A stretch of 64,000 nucleotides of DNA, taken from positions 434,001 to 498,000 of the forward strand of contig JAWKTB010000001.1 of assembly GCA_041402005.1 (NCBI GenBank), written 5' to 3'. The position numbers and the translations under genes are program-made. Shown here one piece after another: positions 16,276-24,062 of the stretch (the first letter of the stretch is position 1; each line of letters starts with the position of its first letter). The notes under the pieces are model-generated. The model was not told the origin of the DNA, made no database searches, and saw only the letters and a list, made by a program, of their open reading frames with translations. This DNA comes from JAJRXR01 sp041402005. Its GTDB lineage: Bacteria; Planctomycetota; Phycisphaerae; Phycisphaerales; UBA1924.

Positions 16276-18378
16276 ATGAGGGGCGACTACCTGACGTACC
16301 GACGCGCCGCGGGCGTGAGCTTCCTGGGTCTGGCGATCCAGGGCGCGCTCGCCCTCGGGATGCTGATCTACGGGCGCCTCGGCTCGGACCACGCCGCGGT
16401 CACCGCCGCCATCTTCATGGGGCTGGGCCTGATCGTCTGGGTCGGGCTGGCGATCCTGTACGACCAGCATCGACGTGAGCGGATCGAGGCGATGGAGGCC
16501 GAGGCGCTGGCGAGCGAGGCGGGCGCCTCGAGCGCCTTCGAGCAGAGCGACGACCTGCGCGTCGCCGCCCGGCGCGTGCAGACGGTCCAGAAGTGGGTGC
16601 TGTCGGCCCTGGCGGTCATCGTCGCCGCGGCGCTCATCACGATCGGCGTCATCCGCTGGCGCGCCGGGCGAGCGCTGATCCCGCACGACGCGTTCGGCGA
16701 GGCGGCGCTGCCCGGCTGGGGCATCGCCGTTGGCCTCGGCGTCGCCTTCGTCGGCTTCGTCTTCGCCCGTTTCGTCTCCGGCATGGGCAAGCAGCCGGCG
16801 TGGTCCGCGCTCCGCGCGGGTGCGGCACAAGCCGTCGGCTCGGCGCTGCTCGGCCTCGCGGTCGCCGTCGCCAACTTCGTCGACATCGCCATCGGGCCCG
16901 ACACCCTCAACCGCTACCTGCCCGCGACCTTCGGCATCGTGCTCATCGTGCTCGGCGCCGAGATCGCCATCAACTTCCTCCTCGACCTCTACCGCCCGCG
17001 TCAGCCCGGCCAATCGCTCCGACCCGCGTTCGACTCTCGCCTGCTTGGCCTGCTCGCCGCCCCGGACAAGATCGCCGAGTCCGCGGGCGAGGCGCTCAGC
17101 TACCAGTTCGGCGTCGACGTCACGGGCTCGTGGTTCTACCGCCTGCTCAGCCGCTGGGTCCTCGCCCTGGTCGTCCTGGGCATCGTGGTCGGCTGGGGCC
17201 TGACGATGTTCGTCGTCGTCGAGCCCCACCAGCGGGCCCTCATCCTCACCAACGGCAAGATCTCCAAGCCCCTTCTCAGCCTGGGCGAGACGGGCGAGAA
17301 CGACGTCGGACCCGGGCTCCACGTCAAGTGGCCCTGGCCCTTCGGTCAGGTCCTTGTGCCGGAGTTCACCACGCGCGACGCCTCGGGCAATATGGTCGTC
17401 TCGCGCACCACCACCGGCGTGCGAACGCTGCAACTGGGCGCCAACCCACCCACGCCCGGCACGGGACCTCTGCTCTGGACCGAGGAGCACTCGCCCAACG
17501 AGATGGTCAGCATCGTGCAGCCCTCGCTTGTCGGGTCTGGGGACGAGGAGGCGCGGGCCCGTGACCTGGCGCTCGTCGTCGCCGAGGTCCCCATGCAGTT
17601 CGTCGTCCGCGACCTGGAGCTCTATGAGCGCCTGGCCGGGCCGGGCGAGCGCGAAGACGTGCTCCAGAACGTCGGGCGTCGGGTGGTGATGCGCCGACTG
17701 TCCTCGATGCGGATCGACGCGGTCCTTGCCGGCGGGCGGACCGAGCTCGCCGACGCGTTGCGCGCCGACTTGGTCGAGGCCTACGCCCAGCTCAACGCCG
17801 GCGAGGGCGCGGGCATCGAGATCGTCTTCGTCGGCGCCGGCGGTGTTCACCCGCCCAAGGGCGTCGCCGCCAACTTCGAGCGCCTCATCCAGGCCCGCCA
17901 GAACGTCGAGGGCATGCTCGAGACGGCGCGGATGAACGAGATCGAGTCCCTGACCGGCGTCGCCGGCTCTGTCGACCTCGCCCGCCAGATCATCGCCCAG
18001 CTCGACGAGATGGACCGCCTGACCGAGTCGGGACGAGCTGACGAGCAGGACCTGATCGATCGCAACCTCGAGGTGCAGCGCCTCCTGGAGCAGGCGGGTG
18101 GCGACGCGGGCGAGCGGCTCATCAAGGCCGGCGCCGAGCGCTGGAAGCGCCACATGGGCGAGCGAGCCAAGGCGACGCGCTTCGAGGCGCAGGTGGCGTC
18201 GTACGAGGCCGCCCCCGCGCTCTACCGCACCAAGCAGTACTTCGAGGCGCTCCTCGACGCGATGAAGGGCTCGCGCGTCTACATCAACGACATCCCCGAG
18301 GCCAAGATCTGGCTCAACCTCGAGGAGCGTCAGGGCACGCTCACCGACCTCGATTTCAGCACCGGACAGCAGCAGTGA
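16276..18378 (+). CDS. SPFH/band-7 protein with multi-span N-terminus
   Basis: 700 residues. The first ~320 contain about seven hydrophobic segments (around residues 13-33, 41-62, 105-130, 150-172, 182-205, 213-236, 292-316), far more than the single anchor of HflK/HflC or flotillins. An SPFH core begins at 'EPHQRALILTNGKISKP' and runs through 'GPGLHVKWPWPFGQ' and 'EVPMQFVVRDLELYERLAG'. A helical coiled-coil region rich in Glu/Arg then ends near 'YFEALLDAMKGSRVYIND'. SPFH proteins form large membrane rings or domains. It heads a six-gene unit with two further SPFH genes and an ABC transporter. ATG with AGGAAGG upstream. Confidence 0.75.
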   Translation: MRGDYLTYRRAAGVSFLGLAIQGALALGMLIYGRLGSDHAAVTAAIFMGLGLIVWVGLAILYDQHRRERIEAMEAEALASEAGASSAFEQSDDLRVAARRVQTVQKWVLSALAVIVAAALITIGVIRWRAGRALIPHDAFGEAALPGWGIAVGLGVAFVGFVFARFVSGMGKQPAWSALRAGAAQAVGSALLGLAVAVANFVDIAIGPDTLNRYLPATFGIVLIVLGAEIAINFLLDLYRPRQPGQSLRPAFDSRLLGLLAAPDKIAESAGEALSYQFGVDVTGSWFYRLLSRWVLALVVLGIVVGWGLTMFVVVEPHQRALILTNGKISKPLLSLGETGENDVGPGLHVKWPWPFGQVLVPEFTTRDASGNMVVSRTTTGVRTLQLGANPPTPGTGPLLWTEEHSPNEMVSIVQPSLVGSGDEEARARDLALVVAEVPMQFVVRDLELYERLAGPGEREDVLQNVGRRVVMRRLSSMRIDAVLAGGRTELADALRADLVEAYAQLNAGEGAGIEIVFVGAGGVHPPKGVAANFERLIQARQNVEGMLETARMNEIESLTGVAGSVDLARQIIAQLDEMDRLTESGRADEQDLIDRNLEVQRLLEQAGGDAGERLIKAGAERWKRHMGERAKATRFEAQVASYEAAPALYRTKQYFEALLDAMKGSRVYINDIPEAKIWLNLEERQGTLTDLDFSTGQQQ

Positions 18379-18418
18379 TCCCGACCCCGACCCCGGGGCT
18401 CACGTGGGAGCAGACGAC

Positions 18419-19414
18419 GTGAAGAAGCTGATAACCCTGATCCTTGCCGCGGCGTTCGTCCTCGCCATCCTCTCGTTCACCATCACGTACACCGTGCGGT
18501 TCAACGAGACGGCGGTCGTGACGACCTTCGGCAAGGCGGGCGAGCACTCGATCAAGAACGAGCCGGGGCTCTACTTCAAGTGGTTCTACCCCATCCAGCG
18601 CGTCACCAAGTACGACAAGCGTCTCCGCGTCGTCGAGACACGCTCCGAGACCCAGCTCACCCGCGACGAGTTCCAGATCATCGTCGAGAGCTTCATCACC
18701 TACCGCGTGACCGACCCCCTCGTCTTCTACCAGCGCTTCGGCAACGCCGGCGAGCGCGCCGAGGACCACTACGCCAGGGCCGAGGACATCATCCGTGACC
18801 GCCTCCGCTCGGCGCTGGGCGAGGTCAGCAAGTTCAGCATGGGCGAGCTGTTCACCCCCGAGCGGGGCGCCAGCCGCCTGCCGGCGCTCGAGGACCAGAT
18901 CCTCGCCCAGGTCTCTGGCGACGGCGGCCTGAGTGAGTACGGCATCACCGCCCTGAACGTCGGCATCTCCCGCGTCCGCCTGCCCGAGACGACGACCGAC
19001 GCCGTCATCAAGCGCATGGGCGCCAACCGCGACAAGCTCTCCAAGGAGCTCGAGGCGGAGGGTCAGGCCCAAGTCCGCAACATCGTCTCCAAGGCCGAGT
19101 CGGATGCGGACCGTATCCGCGAGTTCACGAACCGGCGTGCCCAGGAGATCATCGCGCGGGGCGACATCGAGGCGGTGCCCTACCTCCAGGCGCAGAGCGC
19201 GAACCAGGAGCTGGCCGTCTTCCTCCAGCAGATCCAGCTCCTGCGCGAGGCGATGGCCAAGCGCATGACGCTGATCCTCTCGACCGACGACTTTGGCATC
19301 AACATCTTCTCGCCCGGCGTCATGCAGGATCTCTCCTCCGGGCGCCTGCCGACCGACCTTGACGCCGCGATGCGTCTGGGCCAGCCCACCCAGTCCAACG
19401 GGAGCGGGGAATGA
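18419..19414 (+). CDS. SPFH/band-7 protein, HflC-like
   Basis: 331 residues from the GTG at 18419, which has GGGAG 8 nt upstream; an in-frame GTG at 18404 is less likely. One N-terminal membrane helix ('LITLILAAAFVLAILSF'), then the SPFH core 'NETAVVTTFGKAG', 'EPGLYFKWFYPIQRVTKYD' and 'LTRDEFQIIVESFITYRV'. The HflC-type coiled-coil segment is 'RVRLPETTTDAVIKRMGANR' followed by 'EGQAQVRNIVSKAES'. HflC normally pairs with HflK around FtsH; no ftsH is present here. The stop overlaps the next SPFH gene (ATGA), so the products are made in coupled amounts. Confidence 0.85.
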   Translation: MKKLITLILAAAFVLAILSFTITYTVRFNETAVVTTFGKAGEHSIKNEPGLYFKWFYPIQRVTKYDKRLRVVETRSETQLTRDEFQIIVESFITYRVTDPLVFYQRFGNAGERAEDHYARAEDIIRDRLRSALGEVSKFSMGELFTPERGASRLPALEDQILAQVSGDGGLSEYGITALNVGISRVRLPETTTDAVIKRMGANRDKLSKELEAEGQAQVRNIVSKAESDADRIREFTNRRAQEIIARGDIEAVPYLQAQSANQELAVFLQQIQLLREAMAKRMTLILSTDDFGINIFSPGVMQDLSSGRLPTDLDAAMRLGQPTQSNGSGE

Positions 19415-20838
19415 GCGACCTCGACCCACGCGATCCCGGGTCGGAGGGAGCGACGCGCCGTACGGGGCGCGCTTCTTCGGTCACGCTGCGTGAGGGCGCC
19501 GAGAGCGCCCGCGCCGAAGTCTCCGAGCGCATGGACCCGGCCAACCAGTCGCTCGCCGACGCCCTGCGCATCACCTACCGACTCGTCCAGGCCAGCATGG
19601 TCGTGCTGCTCATCCTCTTCCTCGCCTCCGGCTTTCGGACGGTGGGGGAGGGTCAGCGCGGCGTGCGCTTGCTCTTCGGCAAGATCCAGCAGTCCAATCT
19701 CTCGCCCGGCGCCCAATGGGCCTGGCCCTACCCCCTGGGCGAACTGCTCAAGGTCGACATCGGCACCACCCGCGTCGCGGTCAACCGAGCCTTCTTCCCC
19801 TGGGTCGAGCGGGGCGACGAGGACAGGGCCATCGACCGACTCCCAAGCGCCGGCACGCTCAACCCGGCGCGTGACGGCTCGCTGCTCACCGCCGACCTCA
19901 ACCTCGCGCACGCCCAGTGGAGCGTCAGCTATCGACGCGTCAGCCTGGGCGAGTACATCGAGAACGTCCGCCCCGGCGACGGGCTCGAGGCCGAGCAGCG
20001 CCTGGTCCGCCTGATCGTGCAGCGGGCGATCGTGCTCGCGACCGCCGAGGTCACGATCGACGAACTGCTCAAGACGACCCAGACCGACACGGTCTCCGTC
20101 GAAGCCGCGGCCCGCGACACCGCCCAGCGAATGCTCAACGACCTTGGCACGGGGATCGAGATCGACCAACTCACGCTGACGCGCCGCCCCTTCCCGCCCG
20201 TCACGCTCTACGACAAGTTCAACCAGGTCTCGAACCAGGCGCAGAACGTGGGGGAGGCGAGGGAGAAGGCGGCCCAGCAGCGGGCGCAGCTGCTCAACGC
20301 GGTCGCCGGCGCCGCCGCCGAGCCTCTGATCAACCAGATCGACGAGTACGAGCGGGCCACGGAGCTGAACGACGAGGGCGCGCAACGCGAGATTCTCACG
20401 CAGATCGACGCCCTGCTCGAGGGTCGCCCGGTCGAGATCGACGGGAGGACGTACGAGGGCCTCGCGTCAGGCGAGGTCGCGGAGATCCTCAACGACGCCG
20501 CCAACCAGCGATCGGCGATCGTCAACCGCGCCCGCGCCGACGCCGCCGTCTTCGCCGCCAAGCTCGAGCAGTTCCGAACCTCGCCCAGCCTCATGATGGC
20601 CCGCGACTGGGGCAGCGCCTACATGGCCTTCCGCGACAAGCCCTTCGTCCAGGCCTTCCAGTTCCCGAAAGGCTACGTCCTCGACCTCAAGCTGAACGCG
20701 GATCCGGACATCGCCCGCCTGCTCGACAAGGCGGCCAAGGAACTCGAGCTCAAGCGCACGCAGGAACAGCGGATGAAGGACCTCGAGAAGGCCCGCTTCA
20801 AGACCGACGAGGGCATCATCACCCCCGAGGACCTCTAG
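19411..20838 (+). CDS. SPFH/band-7 protein, HflK-like
   Basis: 475 residues. An N-terminal cytoplasmic extension of ~60 residues precedes one membrane helix ('ASMVVLLILFLASGF'). The SPFH core 'GEGQRGVRLLFGKIQQSNL', 'SPGAQWAWPYPLGELLKVD' and 'LLTADLNLAHAQWSVSYR' resembles HflK, and an Ala/Glu-rich coiled coil follows ('NVGEAREKAAQQRAQLLN'). The N-terminal extension and the length exceed E. coli HflK (about 420). It completes a set of three different SPFH subunits in one operon, suggesting a hetero-oligomeric ring. Its start overlaps the upstream stop by 4 nt. Confidence 0.85.
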   Translation: MSDLDPRDPGSEGATRRTGRASSVTLREGAESARAEVSERMDPANQSLADALRITYRLVQASMVVLLILFLASGFRTVGEGQRGVRLLFGKIQQSNLSPGAQWAWPYPLGELLKVDIGTTRVAVNRAFFPWVERGDEDRAIDRLPSAGTLNPARDGSLLTADLNLAHAQWSVSYRRVSLGEYIENVRPGDGLEAEQRLVRLIVQRAIVLATAEVTIDELLKTTQTDTVSVEAAARDTAQRMLNDLGTGIEIDQLTLTRRPFPPVTLYDKFNQVSNQAQNVGEAREKAAQQRAQLLNAVAGAAAEPLINQIDEYERATELNDEGAQREILTQIDALLEGRPVEIDGRTYEGLASGEVAEILNDAANQRSAIVNRARADAAVFAAKLEQFRTSPSLMMARDWGSAYMAFRDKPFVQAFQFPKGYVLDLKLNADPDIARLLDKAAKELELKRTQEQRMKDLEKARFKTDEGIITPEDL

Positions 20839-20852
20839 AGCAGGACGCGAGC

Positions 20853-22118
20853 GTGACCCAGGCGACCACGACAACCGATGCGCGCACCGGGGGCGTCCTG
20901 CCCTCCGATCGCGCGATCGTCGCCGCCCAGCGCCTCACCAAGACCTTCCGCGACTTCTGGATGCGCTCGCGCGTCCGTGCCGTCGACGGGATCACCCTCG
21001 ACGTCAATCAGCGCGAGATCTTCGGCCTCCTCGGGCCCAACGGCTCGGGCAAGTCCACCACCATCAAGCTCATCCTCGGGCTCCTCCGACCCACCTCCGG
21101 TCGCCTCGTCGTCTTCAACAAGCGACCCACCGACGTCGCCACCAAGAAGCGCATCGGCTACCTCCCCGAGGAAAGCCACCTCTATCCGTTCCTGAACGCG
21201 CGTGAGACCCTCGACTACTACGCCAAGCTCTTCGAGCTCGACCATCGCACGCGCACGCGACGCATCGACGAGCTGCTCGACATGGTCGGCCTGACCCACG
21301 CCCAGTTCCGCCCGGTCCGCGAGTACTCCAAGGGCATGGCCCGGCGCATCGGCATCGCCCAGGCCCTCATCAACGACCCCGACCTGCTCATCCTCGACGA
21401 GCCCACCACGGGCCTCGATCCCATCGGCACGCGACAGGTCAAGGACCTCATTCTCGAGCTCGGCCGCCGCGGCAAGACCGTCATCCTCTCCAGCCACCTG
21501 CTCTCCGATGTCGAGGACGTCGTGGACCGCATGGTCATCCTCTACGGCGGCAAGATCCGGGGCGAGGGCACCTGCGACGAACTGCTCCAGAAGCACAACC
21601 GCACCACTATCGAGACCGACCAGCTCGACGAGCAGACGCTCGCCGAGATCGACGCGCTCATCCGCAAACGCACCGGCGGGGACAAGAGCGTCCTGAGGGT
21701 CTCGCACCCACGCCAGAAGCTCGAGGAGCTCTTCCTCGGCATCGTCGAGAAGGCCCGGGCCGAGCGCCTCGAGACCGCCGGCGCCCAGGACGGCGGGCCG
21801 ACCGCCGCCTTCCTCCGCGCCGAGCCCGAGGGCGGCCAGGCCCTGATCGACCGCCTCGTCGAGGGCGCGGACGAGACGTCCCCCGAGGGCCTCGCCCCGG
21901 CCCGCGTCGAGGGTGAGGACGAGCCGACGACGCCCAAGGGCGCCGACGAATCGCTCATCCGCTCCCTCGTCGAGCCCGAGGAGCCCGAGGCGCCGACGCC
22001 CACGAAGGAGCGAGCCTCGCCGCGCACACCCGCCAAGCCTTCCGCCAACGTCGATCAGGACGTGATCAGCTCGCTCCTCGACACGAGCGACGACGACGAG
22101 CCGGACGCCAAGACCTGA
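20853..22118 (+). CDS. ABC transporter ATP-binding protein with repeated C-terminal tail
   Basis: 421 residues from GTG 20853. Walker A 'GPNGSGKST' (residues 61-69), signature 'YSKGM' (158-162) and Walker B 'LLILDEP' with catalytic Glu183, typical of ABC-2 exporters. The nucleotide-binding domain ends near residue 310. The last ~110 residues are Pro/Glu/Asp-rich and probably disordered, but carry three copies of a short hydrophobic motif: ALIDRLVE (330-337), SLIRSLVE (367-374) and DVISSLLD (403-410), spaced 36-37 residues apart. These look like docking helices. The gene lies between three SPFH genes and the permease gene, which starts 3 nt after its stop. Confidence 0.85.
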   Translation: MTQATTTTDARTGGVLPSDRAIVAAQRLTKTFRDFWMRSRVRAVDGITLDVNQREIFGLLGPNGSGKSTTIKLILGLLRPTSGRLVVFNKRPTDVATKKRIGYLPEESHLYPFLNARETLDYYAKLFELDHRTRTRRIDELLDMVGLTHAQFRPVREYSKGMARRIGIAQALINDPDLLILDEPTTGLDPIGTRQVKDLILELGRRGKTVILSSHLLSDVEDVVDRMVILYGGKIRGEGTCDELLQKHNRTTIETDQLDEQTLAEIDALIRKRTGGDKSVLRVSHPRQKLEELFLGIVEKARAERLETAGAQDGGPTAAFLRAEPEGGQALIDRLVEGADETSPEGLAPARVEGEDEPTTPKGADESLIRSLVEPEEPEAPTPTKERASPRTPAKPSANVDQDVISSLLDTSDDDEPDAKT

Positions 22119-22121
22119 CCC

Positions 22122-24017
22122 ATGCGAGAGCTGCTCCGCACGCTCAACCGGGCCCAGCGCTCCACGCCCTTCAAGGTCGTGGCCTCCATCGTGGTGGTCG
22201 TCGCGGCCGCCGCGGCGCTGCTCGTCCTGCTTCTCTTCGGGGACCACGCCGTCCACGCCGACGCCGATCAGGTCGAGCTCATCAAAAACGTCCTGTCCGG
22301 CTCGGGCTCGCACGTTCTCGTCATCATGAGCGTCCTGATCGGGCTCGGCGTCAGCCTTATCGTGATCTGGCTTGGCTTGGCGTTGACCTATCTGGCGCTG
22401 CTCGTCGTCTCCCTCGCGATCGGCGTCCCACTCCTCCAGTTCAAGGCCACCGAGCCCTACGGCTGGGCGCTGCTGGGCGCCGTCTCGCTCACCTTCTCAT
22501 TCGCCGCGCTCCTCCAGGGCCTCCGCCTCGTCTTCTCGGCGCCCGGCCCGGTCTTCGCCATCGCGCGCACCGTGCTGGCCGAGGCCGTCCGTCTCAAGCT
22601 CTCGCTCGTCTTCATCGTCATGCTCGTGCTGGCGCTGGCCGCCATCCCGCAGCTGCTCGACGAGGCACAGCCCCTGCGTTACCGCGTCCAGTCCTTCCTC
22701 CAGTACGCGACCGGCGGGTCGTTCTGGATCATCGCCCTCCTGACCGTCTTCTTCAGCGCCGCGACCGTCGCCTTCGAGCAGCGCGACAAGATCATCTGGC
22801 AGACCATGACCAAGCCCGTCGCCCCGTGGCAGTACATCCTGGGCAAGTGGGTCGGCGTCATCGGTCTCGTCGGCGTCCTGCTCGCCGTCTCCGCCTCGGG
22901 CGTCTTCCTCTCGACCGAGTACTTGCGCCGCCAGCCGGCCCAGGGCGAGATCACGCCCTACGAGCCGACCGCCGAGGGCGGCGACATCTCCGAGGACCGC
23001 CTGATCCTCGAGACCCAGGTTCTCGCCGCTCGGCGCTCGGTCGGCATCTCTCTCCCCTTCTCCATCGAGGACCCCGCCTTCACCCAGGCCGTCGAGGCCC
23101 GCATCGAGGCCGAGCGACAGACCAGCGAGCAGGGCGACCGCTACGCCGCCACGCCAGAGGAGCGGGCCAAGATCCGCGCCGAGCTCTTCGACCAGCGCTC
23201 GCAGGAGTACCGCTCCATCGAGACGGGTCGTGGCGAGCGGTACGTCTTCGAGGGCCTTTCCGCCGCCCGTGACTCGGGCCTGCCCATCACACTCCGCTAC
23301 CGCGTCGACGCCGAGGGCAACCGCCCGGACCGCTTCTACCGTGTCTCATTCATCCTGCCGGACGGCGCCTACCTCACCCGCGAGGTCGCGCTCGGCTACA
23401 CGCACACCATCCCGCTCTCGCCCGACTACATCGACGCCGACGGTCGCCTCGCGATCGAGGTCATCAACGGCGAGCTCTTCCCCGACCGGGGCGGCCTCTC
23501 GGTCTCGATCGGGAGCTCCGGCGAAGACGTGCAGCGCACGATCACGTTCCCCCCGGGCGGGCTGGAGATCTCATACGCCGCGGGCTTGTACTACCTCAAC
23601 TTCTTCCGCGTCATGCTCGTGCTCTGGCTGAAGCTGGCGTTCCTGTCGATGGTCGCGATCTGCGCCGCCACGTTCCTGAACTTCCCCGTCGCCTGTCTGC
23701 TCGCGGTCTTCATCTTCCTCGTCGCCGAGGGCGCGGGATTCATCACCAGCTCGGTCGAGCTCTACGGCGTCACCGACCGCCAGGGGCACCTTATCCCCGC
23801 CAAGTACGTCATCTCCTCGATCGCCTCGGCGGTCAGCAGCCTGTTCATCGTCTACGCCGACCTCCGCCCCACGCAGCGCCTCGTCGAGGGGCGCCTGCTC
23901 TCCTGGGGGGACGTGGCGCGAGGCGTCATCGTCCTGGGGGCCGTCTCGGGCGCCCTCTACGCCCTCAGCGTCGCGATCTTCCGACGCCGAGAGCTGGCGA
24001 TCTATTCTGGGCACTGA
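22122..24017 (+). CDS. ABC transporter permease with large extracytoplasmic insert
   Basis: 631 residues. The N-terminal half has about six hydrophobic segments (around residues 20-40, 68-110, 118-140, 165-185, 205-222, 240-262), with a coupling region 'FEQRDKIIWQTMTKPVAPW'. A soluble, beta-rich region of ~200 residues follows ('RYVFEGLSAARDSGLPITL', 'FILPDGAYLTREVALGYTH'), then four C-terminal helices. This is the ABC-2 layout with an outward-facing domain. It is cotranscribed with the ATPase (3-nt gap) and the SPFH trio. Substrate is unknown. The divergent gene at 14289-15818 encodes a similar but shorter permease. Confidence 0.75.
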   Translation: MRELLRTLNRAQRSTPFKVVASIVVVVAAAAALLVLLLFGDHAVHADADQVELIKNVLSGSGSHVLVIMSVLIGLGVSLIVIWLGLALTYLALLVVSLAIGVPLLQFKATEPYGWALLGAVSLTFSFAALLQGLRLVFSAPGPVFAIARTVLAEAVRLKLSLVFIVMLVLALAAIPQLLDEAQPLRYRVQSFLQYATGGSFWIIALLTVFFSAATVAFEQRDKIIWQTMTKPVAPWQYILGKWVGVIGLVGVLLAVSASGVFLSTEYLRRQPAQGEITPYEPTAEGGDISEDRLILETQVLAARRSVGISLPFSIEDPAFTQAVEARIEAERQTSEQGDRYAATPEERAKIRAELFDQRSQEYRSIETGRGERYVFEGLSAARDSGLPITLRYRVDAEGNRPDRFYRVSFILPDGAYLTREVALGYTHTIPLSPDYIDADGRLAIEVINGELFPDRGGLSVSIGSSGEDVQRTITFPPGGLEISYAAGLYYLNFFRVMLVLWLKLAFLSMVAICAATFLNFPVACLLAVFIFLVAEGAGFITSSVELYGVTDRQGHLIPAKYVISSIASAVSSLFIVYADLRPTQRLVEGRLLSWGDVARGVIVLGAVSGALYALSVAIFRRRELAIYSGH

Positions 24018-24031
24018 GTCGTAGTTGAAGG

Positions 24032-24046
24032 GGGGCGTGACGCCCC
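24032..24046 (+). other. Intercistronic hairpin
   Basis: GGGGCG-TGA-CGCCCC between the permease stop and the next ribosome site (GAGAGGAA). With no T tract it more likely stabilises or attenuates the operon mRNA than ends it. Confidence 0.45.
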
Positions 24047-24062
24047 GTGAGAGGAATCATCC

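Noticed and set aside
15998..16279. 93-codon frame upstream of the first SPFH gene
   Set aside because: No ribosome site, Arg-rich random composition, overlaps the true SPFH start in another frame.
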